A stretch of DNA of 64,000 nt from positions 186,001-250,000 of the forward strand of contig NZ_JACGWX010000001.1 of assembly GCF_014137945.1 (NCBI RefSeq), given 5' to 3'. Positions 43,612 through 52,745 of the stretch are shown piece after piece. Position numbers and translations under genes: made by a program. The notes under the pieces were generated by a model. That model ran no database searches and had not been told where the DNA came from. It saw only the letters and a list, made by a program, of their open reading frames with translations. How positions within the stretch are numbered: the first letter of the stretch is position 1; every line of letters begins with the position of its first letter. The stretch is from Microcella alkalica (GTDB taxonomy: Bacteria; Actinomycetota; Actinomycetes; Actinomycetales; Microbacteriaceae).

Positions 43612-45988
43612 CACCGGTCGGCCTCCAGGCGGGGATGAAGCTCTCGCGCCGACCACGGGCGCGGCATCCCTCGCCGCCGAGGCCTGGAGCTGGACCCCCG
43701 CGGGCCGCGCCGCGCCCGTGCTCGCCGGCCTCGACCTCGCGATCGAGCCCGGCGAGCGCGTGCTGCTCCTCGGCGCCTCCGGCAGCGGTAAGTCGACGCT
43801 GCTGCAGGCCTTCGCCGGCGTGCTCGGCGGAGACGACGAGGGCGAGCGCGCGGGAGTTCTGACGGTCGACGGCCGCGACCCCGCGCACGCGCGCGGCCGC
43901 ATCGGCCTGCTCCTGCAGGATCCGGACGCCCAGCTCGTCCTGGCTCGCGCGGGAGACGACATCGCGTTCGGCCCGGAGAACCTCGGCGTTCCCGCGGACG
44001 AGATCCGCCGGCGCGTGCCGCTCGCGCTCGCTGCGGTCGGGCTCGACCTCCCGCTCGACGCCGATACGACTCGCCTGTCGGGAGGGCAGAAGCAACGGCT
44101 CGCACTCGCGGGCGTGCTCGCACTGCGACCGGGGGCGGTCCTGCTCGACGAGCCGACCGCGCAGCTCGACCCGGCGGGCGTCCGCGAGGTCGCCGCGGCG
44201 GTCGCCGCGCTCATCGCCGACCGCTCGATGACCCTTCTCGTCGTCGAGCACCGCGTCGACGTGTGGGCGCCGCTCGTCGATCGCGTCATCGTGCTCGAGC
44301 AGGGGCGGGTCGCGGCCGACGGACCGGTCGCCGACGTCATGCGCGCGCAGGGCGAGGAGCTCGCCGCGCGCGGGGTGTGGGTTCCCGGGCGCGCGCCGGA
44401 GCATCCGGCGCCGGCGTCGCGCGCTCCGGGCGAGACTCTGCTGAGAGCGCGGGGCCTCGCAGTGCGACCGCGCGGCGGAGCGGTCGTGCAGGTCGGCATC
44501 GACCTCGACGTGCGCGCGGGCGAGGTCATCGCGCTCACCGGCGTGAACGGGGCGGGCAAGACGACGCTCGCCCTCACGCTCGCGGGCCTTCTCGATCCGG
44601 CCTCCGGCGATGTCGTGGCCGGGGATGCCCTGCGCGCCGTCGATCCTCCCGTCGAGGAGCCCTCGCCCTCGCGGTGGAGCTCGCGCGCCCTCGTCGCGCG
44701 CCTCGGCGTCGTGTTCCAGAACCCCGAGCACCAGTTCGTCGCGCCGACCGTCCGCGAGGAGCTCGCGGTCGGCCCGCGCGCGCTCGGCCGCACCGAGGAG
44801 GAGGCCGCGGCGATCGTGGAGCCGCTGCTCGACCGGCTGCGGCTGCGCGCGCTCGCCGGATCGAGCCCGTTCACGCTCAGCGGTGGCGAGCAGCGGCGGC
44901 TCTCCGTCGCGACGGCCCTCGCGACGGCGCCGCCCGTGCTCGTGCTCGACGAGCCGAGCTTCGGGCAGGATTCCCGCACGTGGGCCGAGCTCGCGGCGCT
45001 GCTCGCCGCGCATCGAGACGCCGGCGGCGCGATCGTCATGGCGACGCACGATCGCGAGCTCGTCGCGGCGCTCGGCGCGCGCGAAGTGGTGCTGCCCGCC
45101 GCCGGTGTCGCTTCACCCCTCACCGCCACCCGCGGCGTCTATCGCTCAGTCGTTGCGGACGACCTCTCGGACGCCCGCAGCGAGCGACCGATAAACGGTG
45201 GGGAAGCATCACGCGCACCGCGCCCGCGGCGCACCGCGCTCGTCGAGCGCCTCAACCCCGTCGCCGCGATCGCCGCGAGCCTCATCCCGGCCCTCATCCT
45301 CATCGTGACGCTCGACATCGTCTCGGCCGGCGTCGCCCTCGCGCTCCAGCTCGCGCTCCTGCCGCTGCTCGGAGCACCGCCGCGCCTGCTCCTCCTGCGG
45401 CTGTCTCCCGTGCTCATCGCGGCGCCGCTCACCGCGTTCACCCTCCTGCTCTACGGCGAGGAGGGCGGCCGCGTCTACGCGGAGTTCCTGCTCGTGCGCA
45501 TCAGCGACAACTCGATCGAGCTCGCCGGCGCGACCTTCCTGCGGGTGCTCGCCATCGGCATCCCCGCGATCGCGCTCTTCGCCCGCCCCGACGCGACGCG
45601 CCTGGGCGACGCGCTCGGGCAGAATCTGCGCCTCCCCGCACGGTTCGTGCTGGGCGCGGTCGCGGCGCTGCGGCTCGTGAGCCTCATGCGGGATGACGCT
45701 CGCATGCTCGAGCGCGCCCGACGCGCCCGCGGCGTCGGCGACCGCGGCGCCGCCCGCCGGGTCGCCGGACTCGTGCTGTCGCTGCTCGTGCTCGCCGTCC
45801 GGCGCGGGTCGAGCCTCGCGATCGCGATGGAGGCGCGCGGGTTCGGCGCGCCCCTTCCCCGCACGTGGCTGCGACCCTCGCCGTGGCGAGGCATCGACTC
45901 CGCGGCCGTCCTCATCGGCATCCTGATCTCCGCCGCCGCTCTTGCCGCGGCGCTGCTGACGGGCGAGTTCAATGCGATCCTCGACTGA
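43598..45988 (+). CDS. ykoD: Fused ECF ATPase-ATPase-transmembrane protein (YkoD-YkoC)
   Basis: 796 residues from GTG at 43598. First ATPase: Walker A LLLGASGSGKSTLLQ (~57-71), LSGGQKQRLAL (~160). Second ATPase: Walker A TGVNGAGKTTLALT (~314), LSGGEQRRLSV (~427), Walker B VLVLDEPSFG. A 25-residue linker then joins an EcfT/CbiQ-like membrane domain (~545-796) with five to six helices and the coupling motifs ERARRARGVG and AMEARGFGAPLPRT. All of the energising module is thus one polypeptide; in Bacillus YkoD (double ATPase) and YkoC are separate. Drives uptake through YkoE. Confidence 0.92.
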   Translation: MPIPDTGRPPGGDEALAPTTGAASLAAEAWSWTPAGRAAPVLAGLDLAIEPGERVLLLGASGSGKSTLLQAFAGVLGGDDEGERAGVLTVDGRDPAHARGRIGLLLQDPDAQLVLARAGDDIAFGPENLGVPADEIRRRVPLALAAVGLDLPLDADTTRLSGGQKQRLALAGVLALRPGAVLLDEPTAQLDPAGVREVAAAVAALIADRSMTLLVVEHRVDVWAPLVDRVIVLEQGRVAADGPVADVMRAQGEELAARGVWVPGRAPEHPAPASRAPGETLLRARGLAVRPRGGAVVQVGIDLDVRAGEVIALTGVNGAGKTTLALTLAGLLDPASGDVVAGDALRAVDPPVEEPSPSRWSSRALVARLGVVFQNPEHQFVAPTVREELAVGPRALGRTEEEAAAIVEPLLDRLRLRALAGSSPFTLSGGEQRRLSVATALATAPPVLVLDEPSFGQDSRTWAELAALLAAHRDAGGAIVMATHDRELVAALGAREVVLPAAGVASPLTATRGVYRSVVADDLSDARSERPINGGEASRAPRPRRTALVERLNPVAAIAASLIPALILIVTLDIVSAGVALALQLALLPLLGAPPRLLLLRLSPVLIAAPLTAFTLLLYGEEGGRVYAEFLLVRISDNSIELAGATFLRVLAIGIPAIALFARPDATRLGDALGQNLRLPARFVLGAVAALRLVSLMRDDARMLERARRARGVGDRGAARRVAGLVLSLLVLAVRRGSSLAIAMEARGFGAPLPRTWLRPSPWRGIDSAAVLIGILISAAALAAALLTGEFNAILD

Positions 45989-46511
45989 GCGCCCGCGTGT
46001 GACACTCGTCGACGGGCGATCGGGTTCGGGGAAGACGACGTGGGCGACGGCTCTCGCGCGCCGCTCGGGTGCGCGGCTCCTGAGCCTCGACGAGGTGTAC
46101 CCGGGGTGGGACGGCCTCGAGGCGGCCGAGGCGCACGTCATCGCGCACGTTCTGGTCCCGTTCGCCGAGGGTCGCCACGGTCGTTACCGCACGTGGGACT
46201 GGGCGCGCGCCCGCCCGGGCGAGTGGCGAACGGTGGATTCCCGACTCCCGCTCGTCGTCGAGGGCTGCGGCGCGCTGAGTCCCGCCTCGCGATCGCTCGC
46301 CGATCACGGCGTTTGGATCGAGCTCGACGACGCTGCGCGGCGCGAGCGAGCCGTCGCCCGCGATGGCGAGAGCTTCGCGCGCGAGTGGGAGCGCTGGGCG
46401 CGCCAGGAGGAGTGGCACGCGCGGCTGCACGACCCGCGCGGGTGCGCCGACGAGATCGTCTTCGGGGCACGTCCCCCTGAGCTCGACAGCTCGAGCAGCG
46501 AGCAGCGCTAG
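45972..46511 (+). CDS. P-loop kinase-like ATP-binding protein
   Basis: 179 residues. Walker A VDGRSGSGKTTWATAL (~14-29), LSLDEVYPGWDGL with the acidic acceptor, then LVVEGCGALS as Walker B. This matches the uridine-kinase/AAA_17-like small kinases. Start ATG at 45972 lies 17 bases inside the ykoDC gene, so it belongs to the TPP-controlled transcript; a role in phosphorylating an imported precursor is possible but inferred. Ends with a 4-base tail overlap on the convergent S11-like gene. Confidence 0.8.
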   Translation: MRSSTERPRVTLVDGRSGSGKTTWATALARRSGARLLSLDEVYPGWDGLEAAEAHVIAHVLVPFAEGRHGRYRTWDWARARPGEWRTVDSRLPLVVEGCGALSPASRSLADHGVWIELDDAARRERAVARDGESFAREWERWARQEEWHARLHDPRGCADEIVFGARPPELDSSSSEQR

Positions 46512-47722
46512 TCGAGCCAGCGGTCGAGCACCGTCAGCGGGTCGGCGAAGCGCCAGGCGATGCCCGGCTCGGTGATCGCGCCCGCCGTCTCGACGCGCAC
46601 CGACTGCGTGCGCCCCGGGGTCTCGATCTCGAGCCGCCCGACGCTCTGCCCGCGCAGCACGGTCCGCCGCTCATCCAGCACGAGCCGAGACTCGACCTCG
46701 CCGGCGTCGAAGGCGAGCACGCTCGCAGGCTCGACCGCGACGAGGTCGACCGTGCGCCCCCAGTCGGAGGTCAGCTCACCCACGATGTCGCCCACCTCGA
46801 CGACGGCGAGCGGCCTCACGCCCGATTGTATGGAGGGCACGAGCGTCTGCAGGGCAGAGTTCGCCGCCTCGTAGCCGGGCTGGCCGATCATGACGGCCCC
46901 GACGAGCTCCTCGCCGACCGGCACGAGCATCACGAAGCAGACGCCCGCGGCGTCGGTGTAGCTGTTCGCGGCACCGAGAACGCCGAGCGAGGGCGCGACC
47001 GCGGCGTTGTCGTTGAAGCCGGCCGTGTTGGCGCGCAGCGGCCGCTCGCGCAGGAGATCCACGAGCACCGGGTCGGCCGCTGCGAGCTGGGCCAGTACCC
47101 CGAGATCGCGGACGGGGGCGACGGAGGCGCGATTGAGGCCGGTGGCGTCGACGACGACGGTGTCGGGCATCCCGTTCTCGGTCAGCCAGTCGGATGCCCG
47201 CTCGAGGTACGCGTCCGTGCTGCCGAACACCGCGTCGGCGAGGAGCTCGGCGGTGTTGTTGCCCGAGCCGATGACCGTCGCGATGAGGAGATCGCGCACC
47301 GTCCAGCTCTCGGAGATGCCGACGGGGACGATGCGGATGCCTCCGGCCTGCAGACCGCGCTGCCGTTGCAGGTCCGCCTGGTCGATGACGATCGTGGTTC
47401 CGGTTCGGCCGGCCTCGAGCTCCGCTTCGTCGATCGCGACGAGGGCCAGCACGAGCTTGGCGATGCCCGCGATCGGCAGCTGCTCGGCCGAGCCTCCCGT
47501 GATCGGCTCGCCCTCCGGCAGCGCGACGGCCGTCGCCCCGCCCTCCGGGAGGACGATCGAGGCGGCGCCGGCGTCGAGCGCGGCCGTGTCGAGCTCGCGC
47601 TCGACGGGAGTGAGCGACGGGATGGGGCTCAGCAGGGCGCCGGCGGCGTACACCGTCGCGAGGACGAGCAGGAGCGCGAAGAGGCTGCTGATGGTGCGCG
47701 CGACGCGCCTCGCCGGTTCCAT
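46508..47722 (-). CDS. S11 D-alanyl-D-alanine carboxypeptidase homologue, catalytic residues missing
   Basis: 404 residues. N-terminal membrane/signal helix (~12-31) places it outside. The penicilloyl-serine fold is visible, with the second motif SGN intact (IGSGNNTAELLADAVFG, residues ~153-155). The first motif SxxK reads GIAK (LPIAGIAKLVLALVAID): Lys89 remains but the nucleophile Ser is Gly86. The third motif KTG reads ANS (GAANSYTDAAGVCFVML, ~252-254). It should be inactive as carboxypeptidase and may be a scaffold or binding protein in wall synthesis. Confidence 0.85.
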   Translation of the reverse strand: MEPARRVARTISSLFALLLVLATVYAAGALLSPIPSLTPVERELDTAALDAGAASIVLPEGGATAVALPEGEPITGGSAEQLPIAGIAKLVLALVAIDEAELEAGRTGTTIVIDQADLQRQRGLQAGGIRIVPVGISESWTVRDLLIATVIGSGNNTAELLADAVFGSTDAYLERASDWLTENGMPDTVVVDATGLNRASVAPVRDLGVLAQLAAADPVLVDLLRERPLRANTAGFNDNAAVAPSLGVLGAANSYTDAAGVCFVMLVPVGEELVGAVMIGQPGYEAANSALQTLVPSIQSGVRPLAVVEVGDIVGELTSDWGRTVDLVAVEPASVLAFDAGEVESRLVLDERRTVLRGQSVGRLEIETPGRTQSVRVETAGAITEPGIAWRFADPLTVLDRWLD

Positions 47723-47780
47723 GCGGTCAGGGTAGGCGGCTCTGCGCCGCGCCGTGCGAGGGGCGCGCCGGGCTCAGGGA

Positions 47781-48170
47781 TCAGCCCCAGCCGAGGCGGT
47801 GCAGCTCGTCGTCGTCGATTCCGTAGAAGTGCGCGATCTCGTGCACGAGCGTGATGTGGATCTGGTCCTTCAGCTCCTCCAGGTCGCCGTCGGCCACGGC
47901 GAGCAGAGGCTCGCGGAACAGGACGATGCGGTCGGGCAGCTCGCCGAAGCCGTACTGCCCTCGGTCGGTGAGCGCGACGCCCTGGTACTCGCCGAGGAGG
48001 TCGAGCGAGCCGTCCTCCGGGCGGTCCTCGACGACGAAGACGAGGTTCTCAAGGCCGTCGACCATATCGTCAGGCAGGTCGTCGAGCTCATCGACGACGA
48101 GGGCCTCGAACGCTTCCACGTCCAGGTCGAGCGGGGGGAGGTCGAGCGGCGGGCGGTCGTCGTCGCTCAC
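47781..48170 (-). CDS. Metallopeptidase family protein (zincin-like, DUF1025-type)
   Basis: 129 residues. The zinc motif HExxH is in ITLVHEIAHFYGIDDDELHR (HExxHxxGxxD, minimal zincin). The N-terminal part is acidic and Leu-rich, and QYGFGELPDRIVLFREPLL is the family core. Substrate unknown. ATGA overlap with the DUF2017 gene: third gene of clpS-DUF2017-metallopeptidase. Confidence 0.9.
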   Translation of the reverse strand: MSDDDRPPLDLPPLDLDVEAFEALVVDELDDLPDDMVDGLENLVFVVEDRPEDGSLDLLGEYQGVALTDRGQYGFGELPDRIVLFREPLLAVADGDLEELKDQIHITLVHEIAHFYGIDDDELHRLGWG

Positions 48171-48658
48171 GCGCGCCGCTCCTCGGCGAGATCGAGGACG
48201 CGCACGAGGTCGTCCTGCATCCAGGCGAGCCAGTCGTAGAGGTCGCGCATGCCCTCGCGGTCGTCGCCGACCTCCATGCGCTCGGCGAGCACGAGGCGCA
48301 GGTCGCCGATCGCTCGCACCCAGTCGAGCGCACCGGCCTCATCGAGGCGGATGCGTGTCGACTCCGACGCGGCCGACGCGTCGGCGAGAGCCGCCGCGAA
48401 CCGCGAGGCGAAGGAGCCCTTGCGCTCGGCGAGCGCGCGGCGGCTCAGGCGGCGCCACTCGGCGGCGGCCTCCTCATCGTCGCGGTAGGCGTCGGGCAGC
48501 AGACGGGCGACTGCCGGGTCCGAGCCGGAGAGCGACTCGTCGTCGGCGGCCTCGCCAAGCAGCGCGGACAGCTGCGCGGCGAGCGAGGCGAGGATGCGCG
48601 CCTCCTCCGGCTCCACGACGGCCTCGAAGCCGCCGTCGACGAGCACGAAGCCCCTCAT
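48167..48658 (-). CDS. DUF2017 family protein
   Basis: 163 residues, helical. Conserved DUF2017 strings: GFEAVVEPEEARILASLAAQ near the start and LYDWLAWMQDDLVRVLDLAE at the end. No known function. Always found directly after clpS in actinobacteria, as here: start ATG overlaps the clpS stop, and its stop overlaps the metallopeptidase start, four bases each. Confidence 0.88.
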   Translation of the reverse strand: MRGFVLVDGGFEAVVEPEEARILASLAAQLSALLGEAADDESLSGSDPAVARLLPDAYRDDEEAAAEWRRLSRRALAERKGSFASRFAAALADASAASESTRIRLDEAGALDWVRAIGDLRLVLAERMEVGDDREGMRDLYDWLAWMQDDLVRVLDLAEERRA

Positions 48659-48963
48659 CGGGGCGCCCTCTCGAGCGTCGCCCAGAGCCCGTACTCGTGC
48701 ATCGCCTCGACGTGCCGCTCCATCGCCTCGCGATTGCCCTCGGCGACGATCGCCCGACCCTCGGTGTGCACCTGCATCATCCGCTGCTCGGCGGTCGGGG
48801 CATCCATGCCGAAGTGACGGCGGAAGACCCACGCGACGTAGCTCATGAGGTTGACCGGGTCGTTCCAAACCACCGTGCTCCATGGCACCTCGCTCGCGTG
48901 GAGCTCGCGCCGCTCGACGTCGACGACCTCGTCGATGAGGGGAACAGCGGGGAGGGCGACCAT
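48655..48963 (-). CDS. clpS: ATP-dependent Clp protease adaptor ClpS
   Basis: 102 residues. ClpS delivers N-end-rule substrates (Leu, Phe, Tyr, Trp N-termini) to the ClpAP/ClpCP protease. Signature WSTVVWNDPVNLMSYVAWVF (the NDPxN substrate loop), HFGMDAPTAEQRMMQVHTEG and VHTEGRAIVAEG. Start at ATG 48963 (MVALPAVP), GGGAG upstream; the frame is open six codons further. First gene of the three-gene overlap operon. Confidence 0.93.
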   Translation of the reverse strand: MVALPAVPLIDEVVDVERRELHASEVPWSTVVWNDPVNLMSYVAWVFRRHFGMDAPTAEQRMMQVHTEGRAIVAEGNREAMERHVEAMHEYGLWATLERAPR

Positions 48964-49015
48964 GCGTCCATTCTCCCGCACCGCTCCGACGGGCCTCGAC
49001 GCGGTTCGCTGCGGA

Positions 49016-49987
49016 TCAGGCCGACTTCTTCGCCGGGGAGGCCTTCGTGCTCGCGGTGCTCTTCTTCGCCGAAGCGTTCTTCACCGGCGCCTTCGCGGCC
49101 GAAGCAGCCTCCTTCGGAGCCGCTGTCTTCGGAGCAGCCTTCTTCGGAGCAGCCTTCTTCGAAGCAGTCTTCTTCGACGTCCCGCCGCCCTTCTTCTTCG
49201 CCCGGTTCGCGTCGATGCTGCGCTGCAGCGCATCCATGAGGCTCAGCACCTCGCCGCCCGAGTCCTCATCGTCCTCGGTCTCGCCGAACGTCTCCTCCGT
49301 CGACATCGCATCGCCCTGCGCGAGCTTCGCCTCGACGAGCTTCCGCAGCTCGTCCTGGTACTCGTCGCTGAACTGCTCGGGCGCGAAGTCGGAGGCGAAC
49401 GATTCGACGAGCGACCGGCTCATCCGCAGCTCCTTCGCGCCGATCCGCACTGCGGCGTCGAGGGAGGGGAACCGCGCCTCGCGCACCTCGTCGTCCCACA
49501 GCAGCGTCTGCAGCATGAGCACGTCGCCGCGGACGCGCAGCGCCGCGAGCCGCGTCTTCTGCCGCAGCGAGAACAGCACGATCGCCGTCCGATCGGCCTC
49601 CTCGAGCGTGCGCCGCAGCAGCACGTACGCCTTGGGGGAGGAGCCGTCGGGCTCGAGGAAGTAGCTGCGGTCGAACATGATCGGATCGATCTGCTCGGTC
49701 GGCACGAACTCGACGACGTCGATCTCCTTGCTGCGCTCGCTCGGCAGCGTCGCGAGATCGTCGTCGGTGAGCACGACCGTGCGCTCGCCGTCGTCGTAGG
49801 CCTTGTCGATGTCGCCGTACGAGACGATCCTCCCGCACACCTCGCATCGACGCTGATACCGGATGCGCCCGCCGTCGGCGTCGTGCACCTGATGCAGCGG
49901 CAGGTCGTGGTCCTCGGTGGCGCTGTAGACCTTGACGGGGACGTTGACGAGCCCGAACGTGATCGCGCCCTTCCAGATCGATCGCAT
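49016..49987 (-). CDS. ku: Non-homologous end joining protein Ku
   Basis: 323 residues from ATG at 49987. Ku core (1-250): SIWKGAITFGLVNVPVKVYS, CEVCGRIVSYGDIDKAYDD (zinc-site-like CxxC) and RSLVESFASDFAPEQFSDEY. The homodimer ring binds DNA ends and recruits LigD. The tail (~270-323) is a Lys/Ala/Pro-repeat extension (KKAAPKKAAPK...), typical of actinobacterial Ku and DNA-binding. It is divergent from ligD (90 bp). Confidence 0.95.
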   Translation of the reverse strand: MRSIWKGAITFGLVNVPVKVYSATEDHDLPLHQVHDADGGRIRYQRRCEVCGRIVSYGDIDKAYDDGERTVVLTDDDLATLPSERSKEIDVVEFVPTEQIDPIMFDRSYFLEPDGSSPKAYVLLRRTLEEADRTAIVLFSLRQKTRLAALRVRGDVLMLQTLLWDDEVREARFPSLDAAVRIGAKELRMSRSLVESFASDFAPEQFSDEYQDELRKLVEAKLAQGDAMSTEETFGETEDDEDSGGEVLSLMDALQRSIDANRAKKKGGGTSKKTASKKAAPKKAAPKTAAPKEAASAAKAPVKNASAKKSTASTKASPAKKSA

Positions 49988-50076
49988 GCTCCCAGCGTGC
50001 GCGCGGTGCGAGCACACGCCAACCCCCTTGCGCAAAGGGGTGGCGAGCGCGGATGCCTCGGCGCGAGCATGGCGGA

Positions 50077-52557
50077 ATGGCGAGCTCAGACACCCGGGTG
50101 ACCATCGAGGGCCGCGAGCTCAAGCTCACGAGCCTGGACAAGGTCATGTACCCCGAGACCGGCACGACCAAGGCCGACGTGCTCGCGTACTACGCGACCG
50201 TCGCGCCCGCCCTGCTGCCGCACGTGCGGAACCGCCCGGCGACGCGCAAGCGCTGGGTCGACGGCGTGGGAACGACGGAGAAGCCCGGTCAGGTGTTCTT
50301 CCAGAAGAACCTCGACGCATCCACGCCGCAGTGGGTCGAGCGGGCCGAGATCCAGCACTCCGACCACGTCAACGAGTACCCGCTCGTCAACGACGCCGCG
50401 ACGCTCGCCTGGCTCGCGCAGATCGGCTCGCTCGAGATCCACGTTCCGCAGTGGCGCATCGGCAGGGCCGGGAAGCCCAAGAGGCCCGACCGGCTCGTGC
50501 TCGACCTCGACCCGGGGCCCGGCGTCGGACTGCTCGAGTGCGCCGAGGTCGCGCGGCTCGCACGGAGCATCCTGAAGGACATCGGGCTCGACCCGCTGCC
50601 GGTGACCAGCGGGAGCAAGGGCATCCACCTCTACAGCGCGCTCGACGGTGCGCAGACCTCCGACGAGGTACGAGCGGTAGCGCGAGAACTGGCGCTTGCC
50701 CTCGAGGCCGATCACCCCGACCTCATCGTCAGCGACATGAAGAAGAGCAAGCGCGAGGGGCGCGTGCTCCTCGACTGGAGCCAGAACAGCGGCGCGAAGA
50801 CGACCGTCGCGCCGTACTCGCTGCGCGGGCGCTCGCGGCCCATGGTCGCCGCCCCGCGCACGTGGCGCGAGCTGTCGTCGCCGACCCTCGCCCACCTCGA
50901 CCATCAGGAGGTCATGCGGCGCGTCCGCAAGCGCGGCGACCTGCTCGCGCCGCTCGAGGAGGCCTACACCGACGACGACGAGGAGGACGACCGCCTCGCG
51001 ACCTATCGCTCGATGCGGGATGCCCGGCGCACGCCCGAGCCCGTGCCCGAATCGGTGCCGCCCCCGACCGACGGCCGCCGCTTCGTCATCCAGGAGCACC
51101 ACGCGCGGCGCCTGCACTTCGACGTGCGGCTCGAGCGCGACGGCGTGCTCGTCAGCTGGGCCGTGCCGAAGGGGCCACCCGACGACCCGGCCGTGAACCG
51201 CCTCGCGGTGCCGACCGAGGACCACCCCATCGAGTACCTCGACTTCGAGGGCACGATCCCCGCCGGCGAGTACGGCGCGGGCGAGATGACGATCTGGGAC
51301 TCCGGAACGTACGACCTCGAGAAGTGGCGCGACGGCGAGGAGGTCATCGCGACGCTCCACGGGCTGCGCGGCTCGCACCGCTACGCGCTCATCCGCACGG
51401 GAGAGAGAGCGCCGGCGGGCGTCGCGGGGCCCGGCCGGGCGCAGTGGATCATGCACCTCATGGATGACGCGCGCGGGAAGGCGTCGTCGCCGACCGCTCC
51501 CGCCGCCCCCTCCCGGCTCGCCGAGCGCACCGGAAGGCGCGTGCTCCGCGGCAGCGCCCGAGCCGCCCCTGCGGGCGACTCGGCGGGCGCCGCTCTCGCC
51601 CCCATGCTCGCCACGGCGGGCGACGTCGCCGACATCGCCGAGCCCGAGGAGTGGGCATTCGAGATGAAATGGGACGGCATCCGCGCCCTCGCAGCCTTGG
51701 ACGACGGCGCGCTCGGGCTGCGCAGCCGCAACGGCGTCGACCTCACCGCCGCCTACCCCGAGCTCGCGGCGCTCGCCGACCTCATCGAGACCTCGGTGCG
51801 CAGCGCGGGCCCCGTCGTCCTCGACGGCGAGATCGTCGTCCTCGACGACCGCGGGCGACCCGATTTCGGTCTCCTGCAGCGCCGCATGGGCCTCACGAAG
51901 CCGCGGGAGATCGCCGCGCTCGCCTCGGCTGTGCCCGTGCGGGTCATGCTCTTCGACGTCCTCATCGCCGGCGGGGCGGATGCCACAGGGCTCGACTATG
52001 ACGCCCGCCGCGAGCTCCTCGCCTCCGTCGTAACCGAGCAGGGCCCGGTGCTCGCCCCTCCCGCATTCGCCGGCGACCTCGACGACGCCCTCACCACGAG
52101 CCGCGAGCTCGACCTCGAGGGCATAATGGCCAAGCGCCGCGACAGCGTCTACCGCCCCGGCAGGCGGTCGAGCGCGTGGATCAAGCTCAAGCACGTCCGC
52201 ACGCAGTCGGTCGTCGTCGGCGGCTGGCGGCCGGGGTCCGGCCGGCGGGCCGACGGCGTCGGGTCGCTGCTCGTCGGGGTTCCGGAGGGGCGCGGGCTCG
52301 CGTACGCGGGCCGGGTCGGCTCGGGGTTCGGCGAGCGCGAGCTCGGAGGGCTGCGCGACCGCCTGCAGGCGCTGGAGACCTCGCGGTGCCCATTCGCGGG
52401 CATCCCGAGCGCGGAAGCCGCCGACGCCGTGTGGGTGCGCCCCGAGCTCGTGGGGGAGGTCGCGTTCACCGAGTGGACGGCGACCGGGCGCCTGCGGCAC
52501 CCCGTGTGGCGCGGCTGGCGGAGCGACGTCGCGCCCGACGACGTGACGCGCGAGTGA
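50077..52557 (+). CDS. ligD: NHEJ ATP-dependent DNA ligase LigD (polymerase, phosphoesterase, ligase)
   Basis: 826 residues in the order POL-PE-LIG (mycobacterial type). Polymerase/primase domain ~1-290 (VTIEGRELKLTSLDKVMYPE, KGIHLYSALDG). 3'-phosphoesterase ~325-470 (FVIQEHHARRLHFDVRLE, WAVPKGPPDDP). Ligase ~510-810 with nucleotidyl Lys531 in AFEMKWDGIRALA, VVLDGEIVVLDDRGRPDF and AWIKLKHVRTQSVVVGG. Works with Ku on double-strand breaks. The POL-PE linker is acidic. Followed by a terminator. Confidence 0.95.
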   Translation: MASSDTRVTIEGRELKLTSLDKVMYPETGTTKADVLAYYATVAPALLPHVRNRPATRKRWVDGVGTTEKPGQVFFQKNLDASTPQWVERAEIQHSDHVNEYPLVNDAATLAWLAQIGSLEIHVPQWRIGRAGKPKRPDRLVLDLDPGPGVGLLECAEVARLARSILKDIGLDPLPVTSGSKGIHLYSALDGAQTSDEVRAVARELALALEADHPDLIVSDMKKSKREGRVLLDWSQNSGAKTTVAPYSLRGRSRPMVAAPRTWRELSSPTLAHLDHQEVMRRVRKRGDLLAPLEEAYTDDDEEDDRLATYRSMRDARRTPEPVPESVPPPTDGRRFVIQEHHARRLHFDVRLERDGVLVSWAVPKGPPDDPAVNRLAVPTEDHPIEYLDFEGTIPAGEYGAGEMTIWDSGTYDLEKWRDGEEVIATLHGLRGSHRYALIRTGERAPAGVAGPGRAQWIMHLMDDARGKASSPTAPAAPSRLAERTGRRVLRGSARAAPAGDSAGAALAPMLATAGDVADIAEPEEWAFEMKWDGIRALAALDDGALGLRSRNGVDLTAAYPELAALADLIETSVRSAGPVVLDGEIVVLDDRGRPDFGLLQRRMGLTKPREIAALASAVPVRVMLFDVLIAGGADATGLDYDARRELLASVVTEQGPVLAPPAFAGDLDDALTTSRELDLEGIMAKRRDSVYRPGRRSSAWIKLKHVRTQSVVVGGWRPGSGRRADGVGSLLVGVPEGRGLAYAGRVGSGFGERELGGLRDRLQALETSRCPFAGIPSAEAADAVWVRPELVGEVAFTEWTATGRLRHPVWRGWRSDVAPDDVTRE

Positions 52558-52568
52558 GGGCGGAACGA

Positions 52569-52604
52569 CGAAGCCCCGGTCCGCAGTGCGGAACCGGGGC
52601 TTCG
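52569..52604. terminator. Stem-loop terminator after ligD
   Basis: Arms CGAAGCCCCGGT (52569-52580) and ACCGGGGCTTCG (52593-52604), 12 bp perfect, 12-base loop. Serves ligD and, from the other strand, the tRNA-His. Confidence 0.88.
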
Positions 52605-52607
52605 AGC

Positions 52608-52684
52608 TGGGGTGAGTAACGGGACTTGAACCCGCGGCCCCCTGGACCACAACCAGGTGCTCTACCGACTGAGCTATACCCACC
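52608..52684 (-). tRNA. tRNA-His (anticodon GTG)
   Basis: Minus-strand cloverleaf: acceptor GTGGGTA/TACTCAC, anticodon loop TTGTGGT (GTG, His), T arm GGGTTCAAGTCCC. The extra G-1 of tRNA-His is encoded, opposite discriminator C, and CCA is encoded at the 3' end. Confidence 0.97.
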
Positions 52685-52745
52685 AGGCGTCGGCGCCGAG
52701 GCGCGACCGCTCAATGGTAGTACAGCCGAGCGGGTGCTCGCGCAC

